DNA of 64,000 bases, from the NCBI GenBank assembly GCA_947565915.1, contig CANOHY010000004.1, forward strand, positions 10,568 through 74,567, given 5' to 3'. The DNA is from an uncultured Eggerthellaceae bacterium (GTDB lineage Bacteria > Actinomycetota > Coriobacteriia > Coriobacteriales > Eggerthellaceae). Below the pieces are notes generated by a model. It was not told the DNA's origin. It was given only the letters and a program-made list of their open reading frames with translations, and ran no database searches. A program made the position numbers and the translations under genes. This document shows, one piece after another, positions 50,417 through 57,168 of the stretch (positions are counted from its first letter, which is position 1; each line of letters opens with the position of its first letter).

Positions 50417-52216
50417 TTAGCGGCGCGACGAGCTCCTGAACAAAGCAACGCATACCACAGCTACCGCCACGATCGCACATACCGCTAGAGGTAAAACGGG
50501 CAGCGTGTCGGAGGTCGAAGCAAGCTGGGTCTTAGAGGTATAGCCCTCATTGTTGCCATTCATGCCGTCAGCAGGACCTTCAATGGTAAACTGCGCATTC
50601 ACCTCGGTGTTCCCGTCATCGAACACTGCAGTGATGGTGTGCGAGCCCAAGCCCTGACGCTCAAGGAATTCCGGGTAAAGCTTCACCACGGTAGTGCCTG
50701 CCATGGAATCGTACTCGCTTATGACGATGGCCTTGTCGTCCACTTTCACGATGTGCTTGAAGCGGCCATAATCGGGCGAGAACGCGAACGTGAGGTCGTC
50801 GCTCGAGCCCTTGCGCCACACGGAATCGTTGCCGCTCACCAAGCTCGCATCGGCTAGATCGGTAGAGCGGAATACCATGGCCACATTCGGAGTGGTGGGA
50901 GTGGTGGGAGTGGTGGGATCGGTGTCCGTACCATCGCCAGTGCCATCTCCTTCGTCGGCAGTGTCGAGCGAACCGCCGTTGCCATCGCCCTCGGTGCCCG
51001 TATCCGAACCGGTATCGGAACCCGTACCAGGCGTGTTGGTGGTGGAAAGGATGGTGGAGCCAAGAGCATACAGCTTGCCTAGATACGTGCATGCAGCCGT
51101 ACCGGAAAGCGCGCCGTCATGCGCCGTATAGGCATAGGAGCTGAAGGAGCTGCCGTCCCAGGGCATCAAGAACGTGTCGGAAGAGCCGTCCGAAGCCAAC
51201 GGGCCCACCATCACGCAGCCCGAATCAGACCAGGCGAGCGAACCGTAATCGTAGGCGCGCTTGGAAGGATACGATGCCGCATTGGAGGGCACGGCAAATG
51301 TGGGGAACGCTCCCGAAGCAACTGTGGTCGAACCGTTGGCATACACCATGAGCTTGGGTGAGCCTGTGCCCGCTTGAAGCTCGTCCAGCGAATTGGCATA
51401 CGATGCGATGCACAAGGAGCCGTTATAAGGTTCGATTTGGGGATTGACAACGCTTTGGCCAAGCGACCCCTTCTCCTCGAAGGCGCCCGCCGAAAGCTCG
51501 TAATCGTAGATGTTGCCCGTAGGCGAGCCGTTCAGCACACCACCTACAGCCTGGAGCACGCCTGCGTTGTTCACCAAGCCGCATGCGATGGGCAGCGAAT
51601 CCGACGACGCCGCGATCCATTCAGGGAACTCGTCATCGAGGTTCAGCATGTACACGCGCTGGCGCGGATTCGCAGCATGGACAGGATACCCTTCATCGTT
51701 GGTATCCATAGTGGTGCCAGTCCAAACCAGATAGCCCATCTTGTCGGCCGTAGCACCGAACTTCACCACGCTGCAATACTCAAGCCACTCGGGAACACCT
51801 GGCTGAAACGACCACGTGCCCGATTTGATGTCGAAGCGCTCGCACGAACGGAAGGCACTGGTGAACCCTCCATCCTGCAGCGGGAAGGCAATCTCGCGGA
51901 AATAATACAGGCCATCGCCCGAACCCACCAGGATGCCATCGTTGAGCACGTTGGTGGCATGCGAGCATATATCCAAGTCGGCACCGCTCATGAACTCGTT
52001 GCTAGTGGTAAGCGGAGGCGCCGTGAGCGTGCTGGGATACAGCGACGCCGTAGCCTGCGTTTCGATTTCTTCCTCGGCAGGGGCGAAGCCCACGACGCGA
52101 TAGAAGAGATCCTGAAAGAAGTTTCCCGATGAACCATCATCGGCAAAGGCAACTGCCGGGCACATGGACAGCGCCAGCAGCAATGCCACGATTAAACGAG
52201 CGCTCTTCTGCAGCAT
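50417..52216 (-). CDS. Surface protein with signal peptide, beta-propeller-like domain and C-terminal membrane anchor
   Basis: 599 residues. A signal peptide (~1-25, ending VAFA) is followed by a beta-rich region of ~50-330 with repeating aromatic/glycine turns that suggest a Kelch-like propeller. A linker of Gly, Asp, Thr and Pro including three TTP units (~345-385) leads to an Ig-like domain (~395-520). A final helix (DTLPVLPLAVCAIVAVAVV...) and a basic SSSRR tail anchor it in the membrane. It has the shape of sortase substrates, but the LPxTG motif is not present. GAGGGA lies 7 bases upstream of the ATG. A -10-like TATAAT is at 52270-52275, and AAAACCGGTTTT (52242-52253), a perfect 12-base palindrome in the leader, may be an operator. 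Adhesion or sensing is a guess. Confidence 0.75.
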   Translation of the reverse strand: MLQKSARLIVALLLALSMCPAVAFADDGSSGNFFQDLFYRVVGFAPAEEEIETQATASLYPSTLTAPPLTTSNEFMSGADLDICSHATNVLNDGILVGSGDGLYYFREIAFPLQDGGFTSAFRSCERFDIKSGTWSFQPGVPEWLEYCSVVKFGATADKMGYLVWTGTTMDTNDEGYPVHAANPRQRVYMLNLDDEFPEWIAASSDSLPIACGLVNNAGVLQAVGGVLNGSPTGNIYDYELSAGAFEEKGSLGQSVVNPQIEPYNGSLCIASYANSLDELQAGTGSPKLMVYANGSTTVASGAFPTFAVPSNAASYPSKRAYDYGSLAWSDSGCVMVGPLASDGSSDTFLMPWDGSSFSSYAYTAHDGALSGTAACTYLGKLYALGSTILSTTNTPGTGSDTGSDTGTEGDGNGGSLDTADEGDGTGDGTDTDPTTPTTPTTPNVAMVFRSTDLADASLVSGNDSVWRKGSSDDLTFAFSPDYGRFKHIVKVDDKAIVISEYDSMAGTTVVKLYPEFLERQGLGSHTITAVFDDGNTEVNAQFTIEGPADGMNGNNEGYTSKTQLASTSDTLPVLPLAVCAIVAVAVVCVALFRSSSRR

Positions 52217-52628
52217 TTATATTCCCTCGCTCGATGTAACCAAAACCGGTTTTCGATACATATGCTTGAATTATACACGCAGTTGTGATTATTTCGAGAA
52301 ACATACGGTAATAATCTTTGCGAACGTACGCCTCTCATCAGGCGATAGGCCGCTACTTTTGGCCATGCGATAGGCACTGCGATGGGCGATTGCGGTGAGC
52401 CGCTGTCGCACAGCGGGAACCCAGGGCCGATAGGGAAGGTTCGATTTCGCTACCTAGCATCGATTTTCCCGTCGAGAGTATGTTTGCGCATTTCGAAACC
52501 ATACTCTCGAGACTTCAACTTGCTCCTCGGAAGCGAAAGAAGTTCTCGGTGCATACTCTCGAGGGCAAAACTCGATGTCGTTAAGCAGATTCTATCCTCG
52601 CACACAGAAACCGACGAGCAATGTTCGC
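52217..52628. other. AT-rich intergenic region with repeated motifs
   Basis: 412 bases without a convincing gene. The left part is the leader and probable promoter of the surface protein. GCGATAGGC occurs twice near 52335-52375. The 11-base motif CATACTCTCGA occurs twice in direct orientation (52500-52510 and 52552-52562) and once inverted (52472-52482). Short frames of 60 and 85 residues run through it but look random. Confidence 0.6.
52472..52563. repeat. Three copies of an 11-base motif, one inverted
   Basis: TCGAGAGTATG at 52472-52482 is the exact reverse complement of CATACTCTCGA at 52500-52510 and 52552-52562. The first copy can pair with either of the other two, which allows two mutually exclusive hairpins. 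Confidence 0.8.
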
Positions 52629-52889
52629 TCATTGGATGATCTGGAACAAGAGGCCCACGATTGCAATGCCCGCAACCACAGCTACGCCTATGCAGACCAG
52701 CACCAAGCGCGACATGCGACGCTCTACGCGCCTGAGCTCGCGACGGAAATCCTGCGAGGTGTACGGCACGCGCGAGCGGCGACCGCTCAGAAGCTCACGA
52801 TCGCTTACCCAAAGGCGCGGGCCATCCAGGCCATCGTTTCGCGGCGCATAGCCACGAGCCGCGAAGGAATCGATTGGTGGCACTGTCAT
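52629..52889 (-). CDS. Small single-pass membrane protein
   Basis: 86 residues from ATG 52889, 2 bases after the preceding stop and with GGGAG 10 bases upstream. Residues 1-45 are polar, ~48-60 are strongly basic, and ~63-84 form one hydrophobic helix at the C-terminus (a tail-anchored look). The start overlaps the ribosome region of the coiled-coil gene, so the two are coupled. No family recognised. Confidence 0.65.
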   Translation of the reverse strand: MTVPPIDSFAARGYAPRNDGLDGPRLWVSDRELLSGRRSRVPYTSQDFRRELRRVERRMSRLVLVCIGVAVVAGIAIVGLLFQIIQ

Positions 52890-52891
52890 GG

Positions 52892-53626
52892 CTACCACGC
52901 TCCCCTGGGCGAGCGCGACCACGAGGACTGCTGCGGCGCGCCCGATGCGTTACCGGACGAAGATGCGCGCTCCCGTTGGCGACGCTGACGTTCATCGGGC
53001 TGATGGCGCGGCACCTGTTGCGTGCGCGCGGATTGCCGCTCGTCTCGCGAACGACCACCCTGTGGCCGACCCGCCTGCTGGCGCGCCCCAACCTGGCGTG
53101 CACTTGCCTGCTGGCGCGCAGCGCCACGTGTCGTGGGACGACCAGATGTGCCGCGGCCCTGCGCTGTTCGCATGCCACGCTGATTTGCGCGCATTTGAGC
53201 CTCTTCGGCAATCGTTCGCGCTTGGCCTTGCGCCTGCTCTACGATTTTGCGTGCTTGGGCATTGGCCTCTTTGAGGATCCGATGCGCCTCAGCCCGCGCC
53301 TCGCTGAGCACCTCGTCTTCGGCACCGCTTACCACCGCGCGCGCCTCTTGTGGCGAGCGCTGCGAGCGCAACGCCAGCTCATCACGCAAATACTTTATCT
53401 CGCGCAGGTATTCATCGGCCGAGCGCTGCACCGACTCGAAGTAGCCGTTGGCCTGCAATGCTGCCTCGGCAATGGAACCCACCTTGGCATTGCGGGGAAG
53501 ACGATGTTGGGAAAGCGAGCGCCGCAACTGGTTGTTCTCGGCTATGAGCTCGTCGCATTCGTCGGACAAGTCGACCATGAGCTCCAAAAGCTCAACGCGG
53601 CTCAATTTCTTCAAGCTCTTGTCCAT
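52892..53626 (-). CDS. Coiled-coil protein with disordered Arg/Gln-rich tail, DivIVA-like in shape
   Basis: 244 residues from ATG 53626. Residues ~1-55 form a leucine-rich coiled coil (LKKLSRVELLELMVDLSDECDELI), then a second helix to ~150 with alanine/glutamate heptads (EARAEAHRILKEANAQARKIVEQ), the pattern of DivIVA/FtsH-associated septum proteins. The last ~90 residues are Arg, Gln, Gly and Ser and probably disordered. A coiled coil of this pattern can localise to membranes or septa, but the sequence is also consistent with a DNA-associated protein. It is followed immediately by the small membrane protein. The longer frame to 53695 adds 23 residues without a ribosome site. Confidence 0.7.
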   Translation of the reverse strand: MDKSLKKLSRVELLELMVDLSDECDELIAENNQLRRSLSQHRLPRNAKVGSIAEAALQANGYFESVQRSADEYLREIKYLRDELALRSQRSPQEARAVVSGAEDEVLSEARAEAHRILKEANAQARKIVEQAQGQARTIAEEAQMRANQRGMRTAQGRGTSGRPTTRGAARQQASARQVGARQQAGRPQGGRSRDERQSARTQQVPRHQPDERQRRQRERASSSGNASGAPQQSSWSRSPRGAW

Positions 53627-53703
53627 GGCTGCAACGTTTCTTCTTCGATTACATGAACAGCTCGGCGATGCGCCCCGAATCTTGGCGCTAATCACGCAGG
53701 TTG

Positions 53704-53732
53704 ATTATCGAATAACGAGAAACGTTTTTCAA
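53704..53732 (-). promoter_or_regulatory. Promoter of the coiled-coil operon
   Basis: On the minus strand TTGAAA (53727-53732) and GATAAT (53704-53709) are 17 bases apart, about 80 bases before the ATG at 53626. Confidence 0.7.
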
Positions 53733-53765
53733 GGTTGAGCGGGCGCAGCGTTCGCTGGCCGTAAG

Positions 53766-54413
53766 CTATCCCTCGACGATTCGCAACAATTCCTCTGGCG
53801 CATCGATGATGAAATCGGGGTGTTGTGCCGAAAGCTCGGGCACGCTGAACATGCCCCACGTCACCGCAACCACAGGACAACCTGCACCCTTGCCAGCCTG
53901 CATGTCGAAGGGGCTATCGCCCACATACAGGCACTCTTCAGGAGCAAGGCCCAGTGCTTCGAGGCCCAACCGCACCGGCTGCGGATCGGGCTTGTAGGAA
54001 GTGCAGTCATCGGCTCCTATGCAGCAGGAGATGAAAGGTGCCAGCCCGGTGATCTCCAGCCCATGCTCGGCGAGAGCATGCAGCTTCGAGGTAACCACGC
54101 CCAATGCCTGGCCGCGATCGCAAAGCGCCTCGAGCGTCGCAGCGATTCCAGGAAACGCCTTCACGGCTTCGTCGTGGTGCGCGTGGTTGTGCTCGCGATA
54201 CACGCGCAAGAACTCCCGCTGAAGCGCCTCGTCTGACGTGAAGGCTTGCGCTTGCACCGCCAAGGGCTGCCCCACCTTCTCCATGAGCTTCTCGTCGGGA
54301 AGCGGTGCGCCCAGCACTTCGGTAGTGGCGTAGCGCATGCTGGCCAAGATGAGGTCGTGCGTGTCGACCAGCGTGCCGTCGTTGTCGAACAGGATGCCCT
54401 TGATCTTCGTCAT
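53766..54413 (-). CDS. HAD-family phosphatase, phosphoglycolate phosphatase-like
   Basis: 215 residues. The catalytic motif I is FDNDGTLVD with Asp10 and Asp12, motif II lies in VVTSK near 104, and motif III/IV is KPDPQPVRLGLEALGL with YVGDSPFDMQAGKGAG near 140-175. A helical cap sits between motifs I and II (residues ~15-85). This is the layout of Gph and related sugar-phosphate phosphatases. Substrate not predictable. It starts 6 bases after the DUF4013 gene. Confidence 0.88.
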   Translation of the reverse strand: MTKIKGILFDNDGTLVDTHDLILASMRYATTEVLGAPLPDEKLMEKVGQPLAVQAQAFTSDEALQREFLRVYREHNHAHHDEAVKAFPGIAATLEALCDRGQALGVVTSKLHALAEHGLEITGLAPFISCCIGADDCTSYKPDPQPVRLGLEALGLAPEECLYVGDSPFDMQAGKGAGCPVVAVTWGMFSVPELSAQHPDFIIDAPEELLRIVEG

Positions 54414-54419
54414 GGCCAG

Positions 54420-55496
54420 CTACTCTCGGTTGTCGGGTTGAACGGACGGCTGATTTGAAGGCGATGACATTGACGCAGGGGCTTGTCCTGTGGGCATGTG
54501 CCCAGGCGGCTCCACAGGCTGTCCCATAGGTGGCTGCGCGCCCATGCCTTCGCGCATCTTCTGCTGCGCTGGCGTGTTCGGCAGCGGGATATCGCTTTGG
54601 CCACCCGCATTCGGATTGGACGCCAACTCGAAGGGCAGCGGATCGTCCTGGCCACCCCAAAGCGCCACGTCGAAGCCCATGGTCCAATACCCCATGGCAC
54701 GCACCACCAGCATGGTCATGAACACGCTTGCAAGATTAGCCACATACAGGTAGATGACGAGCATCAACAGCGCCACGGGACCTGCAGTCGCAAGGATGTT
54801 GAGCAGCAGCGCAACGGGCTGCACGGTGGCATAATACTGCAGATACGAGGCATCGAAACCGGCAATCGAGCCCACGATGGCAAAGATGACCGGCATGATG
54901 AGGATCACGCCAACCATAACCAGGATTACTGCCACCACCAGACCAACCAAAAGCCCCATTCCCAGGATGCGGCCCATGCCGCTGGCATCGTGGCGGAACA
55001 TGCGCACGATTTTGCCCAGCTGGAACCCTGCCGAGAGCTTGTCGTAGATGGCCACGCGCATGCTGCCAACGAGAGCAAGCAGCCCCAGCAGCACGCCTAG
55101 CACCAAGGCCACCAGTTGCAGCACGTTGCGCAATACCACCAAAGAGGGGTTCGCCACAACCTGAGGCCCGAACATCGTCCATACCACTTCATTCGTTTCC
55201 AACGCCCCCGCCACGATGTTCAAGATGAGAGGGATAAGCTGGAAGATGAAGCAGAGCAGCAGCACGAACCAGCCTCTGCGCCAGAAGCGCCCATCATCGT
55301 TGCAAATGATCTTCGACGGCATGGGCTTATGGGTGCCCCAAGCGATCTCGCGCGCCCAGCCGAAAGCATAGGCGTACAGCACCAGCACTCCGAAGATAGG
55401 CACGAAGCACAGAAGCGCAAGCAGGCACAGGCGCCCGAACCACCCCGGGCTGTGCTTGATGTCCTGCCATGCGGTATGGAAGTAGCGAACTTGCAT
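54420..55496 (-). CDS. DUF4013-type multi-pass membrane protein
   Basis: 358 residues. The N-terminus MQVRYFHTAWQDIKHSPGWFGRLCLLALLCFVPIFGVLVLYAYAFGWAREIA and repeated YDK/GF segments match the DUF4013 family; six hydrophobic helices occupy ~25-270. The last ~75 residues are Pro, Gln, Ser and Met-rich and probably disordered. Function unknown. It precedes a HAD phosphatase by 6 bases. ATG 55496 has GAGGAGG 5-7 bases upstream. Confidence 0.78.
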   Translation of the reverse strand: MQVRYFHTAWQDIKHSPGWFGRLCLLALLCFVPIFGVLVLYAYAFGWAREIAWGTHKPMPSKIICNDDGRFWRRGWFVLLLCFIFQLIPLILNIVAGALETNEVVWTMFGPQVVANPSLVVLRNVLQLVALVLGVLLGLLALVGSMRVAIYDKLSAGFQLGKIVRMFRHDASGMGRILGMGLLVGLVVAVILVMVGVILIMPVIFAIVGSIAGFDASYLQYYATVQPVALLLNILATAGPVALLMLVIYLYVANLASVFMTMLVVRAMGYWTMGFDVALWGGQDDPLPFELASNPNAGGQSDIPLPNTPAQQKMREGMGAQPPMGQPVEPPGHMPTGQAPASMSSPSNQPSVQPDNRE

Positions 55497-55602
55497 AATG
55501 CCTCCTCAAGGCTCAAAGAGTCGCTGCGATTATCGCGCGCAATGAGACTTTGTTACCACATTGTTACCGTACCGGTTCCCACGACCGGCCACTTGCAATA
55601 GC

Positions 55603-55710
55603 GTGCCTTGCCTTGATGCGCACGGCTAAAGCTTCGCCGCCAAGCGCAACGGCGCAAGCGCCTGCGCTTGTGCGCTCCAGAAATAGCCGTGTCACATCAA
55701 GGCAAGGCAC
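55603..55710. repeat. Palindromic repeat family, full element B
   Basis: GTGCCTTGCCTTGATG (55603-55618) pairs perfectly with 55695-55710. Inside it CACGGCT (55621-55627) pairs with AGCCGTG (55685-55691), and a central AAGCGCA...TGCGCTT with GGCGC/GCGCC completes the stem. It is the best-preserved member; the copies at 44242 and 26833 share its left arm. Confidence 0.8.
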
Positions 55711-55887
55711 GTTTCTCGATGGTCTTGATTGCCCATGAGGCGTTCCGTAGGCTCGATACGACACAGCATTTCCGGAAACCAAAAAACGCAGAAATAGCCG
55801 AAGGCTATTACGCGGCGTTTTGGCTTGAGGATTTGCTGTACGTATTGAGGCTACAGAAAGCCTTATGCAAGTACGCAAAAGAGGTGC

Positions 55888-55919
55888 GTAAAAGAAACGG
55901 GTCGGCATGCGCCGACCCG
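55888..55919 (-). terminator. Rho-independent terminator of rplJ-rplL
   Basis: CGGGTCGGC (55911-55919 on the minus strand) pairs perfectly with GCCGACCCG (55898-55906), loop GCAT, followed by TTTCTTTTAC. It lies 28 bases after the rplL stop. Confidence 0.85.
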
Positions 55920-55946
55920 CAAGGTAGTGCCAGTTCGAAGCAGAAG

Positions 55947-56333
55947 CTACTTCAGGGAAACTGCAGCGCCAGCCTCCTCGAGGGTGGACTTGATCTCCTC
56001 GGCCTTGTCCTTGGCCACGCCCTCCTGAATGGTGGTAGGAGCACTCTCCACAGCCTCCTTGGCCTCCTTCAGGCCCAGGCCGGTGATCTCGCGGACAGCC
56101 TTGATGACAGCGATCTTGTTGTCGCCGAAGCCCTCGAGCACAACGTCGAAGTCGCTCTTCTCCTCGGCAGCACCGCCAGCCTCGCCGCCAGCAACAGCGC
56201 CAACAGCAGCAACTGCCACAGGGGCAGCAGCAGACACGCCGAACTCTTCCTCGATCATCTTCACGAGCTCGGAAGCCTCGAGCAGCGACATCTCTTTCAG
56301 AGCCTCGATGATCTCTTCTTTGGTAGCAGCCAT
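55947..56333 (-). CDS. rplL: Ribosomal protein L7/L12
   Basis: 128 residues from ATG 56333 (AAAGGA 8 bases upstream). N-terminal dimer domain [29 protein letters not shown], an Ala/Val/Gly hinge, and the C-terminal domain [39 protein letters not shown]. It forms the stalk that recruits translation factors. It is the second gene of the rplJ-rplL unit. Confidence 0.97.
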   Translation of the reverse strand: MAATKEEIIEALKEMSLLEASELVKMIEEEFGVSAAAPVAVAAVGAVAGGEAGGAAEEKSDFDVVLEGFGDNKIAVIKAVREITGLGLKEAKEAVESAPTTIQEGVAKDKAEEIKSTLEEAGAAVSLK

Positions 56334-56433
56334 TTCTTGTTTCCTTTCGTTTGCGGGCCTTATGCCCGTCACGCGGCATCAGGCCGCGCATGCTGATAAT
56401 CCCTTGCGACCCACAAGGCCGCATGCGCTGCCC

Positions 56434-56952
56434 TTAGGCAGCCTTCTGGTCGGCAACCTGCTTGATAGCCTGAGCCAACCCGCTGGGCACGCCATTGATG
56501 GAAACGGCAATGCCACGCGCCACGCCCGAGATTGCGCCAGCAATCTTGGCCACGAGCTCTTCCTTGGAAGGCAGCGAAGCGATGGCGGCAACCTGGGAAG
56601 CATCCAGGAAGTCGTTGCCCATCATGCCACCTTTGACCTCCAGCTTGTCATTGGCCTTGGCGAATTCGGTCACGGCCTTGGCAGCCGCCGCCACGTCGCC
56701 CGTGCAAACGACGAAGGCTGAGGGGCCTTCGAGGATGGAATCCATGTTCAGCTTGTCGAGGTCCTTCAGCGCGATGCGCACGATGGTGTTCTTGTACACC
56801 TTCATCACGGCACCCGCCTCGCGGATGGACCGACGCAGCTCCTCGACCTCCTTCACGGTAAGGCCGCATGCGTCGACTACCCATACCGCCTCAGCCTCGC
56901 TGAAGTCGGCCTTCACGGCTTCCATCATCTCTTGGTTGCGTACATTCGGCAT
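56434..56952 (-). CDS. rplJ: Ribosomal protein L10
   Basis: 172 residues from ATG 56952, with AAGGAGGTG 7 bases upstream. L10 core: MPNVRNQEMMEAVKADFSEAEAVWVVDACGLTVKEVEELRRSIREAGA with KVYKNTIVRIAL near 60-70, which binds the L11 stalk base of 23S RNA. It anchors L7/L12 and represses its own operon by binding the leader, which is present upstream. Longer in-frame starts enter that leader and have no ribosome site. Confidence 0.96.
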   Translation of the reverse strand: MPNVRNQEMMEAVKADFSEAEAVWVVDACGLTVKEVEELRRSIREAGAVMKVYKNTIVRIALKDLDKLNMDSILEGPSAFVVCTGDVAAAAKAVTEFAKANDKLEVKGGMMGNDFLDASQVAAIASLPSKEELVAKIAGAISGVARGIAVSINGVPSGLAQAIKQVADQKAA

Positions 56953-57010
56953 ATATTGCACCTCCTTCTCGAAGCATCGGTTCCGCCCTTCGGGTGGGAC
57001 GTTCGCTCCG

Positions 57011-57130
57011 AAAAGAAAACGACCCTTGCTCGAAAGACAGCAAGGGTCGCACTTGTTCATCCAAAGCACAACCACCTCGGCTGGCCGCTTGCGCGTTTGA
57101 GCCTTTCGGCACCTGCTGTCTTCAGTAGCG
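57011..57130 (-). ncRNA. L10 leader RNA with transcription attenuator
   Basis: The leader between the upstream gene and rplJ contains, on the minus strand, GAAGACAGCAGG and GCCGAAAGGC, then CAGCCGAGG, as in L10 leaders (57061-57123). It is followed by an intrinsic terminator: CGACCCTTGCT (57039-57049 on the minus strand) pairs with 57020-57030, loop of 8, then TTTTCTTTT (57011-57019). L10 binding would favour termination before rplJ. Confidence 0.75.
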
Positions 57131-57168
57131 GAACTACGTATAGTTCATGCTGCGCGAACGCAGCCTTG

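Larger units (their letters stand above)
55497..55946. other. Intergenic region with palindromic repeat and rplL terminator
   Basis: 450 bases without a gene. It contains the palindromic repeat B (55603-55710), a further palindrome at 55779-55823 (CCAAAA...CGC around AATAGCC-GAA-GGCTATT, closed by GCG...TTTTGG), and the rplL terminator (55888-55919). A 60-base stretch between the palindromes looks plain. Confidence 0.7.

Noticed and set aside
50417..50530. A sortase LPxTG signal at the end of the surface protein
   Set aside because: The sequence before the final helix is DTLPVLPLA, with no threonine-glycine pair, so membrane anchoring is more likely than sortase attachment.
52382..52639. Small open frames of 60-85 residues in the AT-rich spacer
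   Set aside because: No ribosome site or family resemblance, and they run through the repeated 11-base motif.
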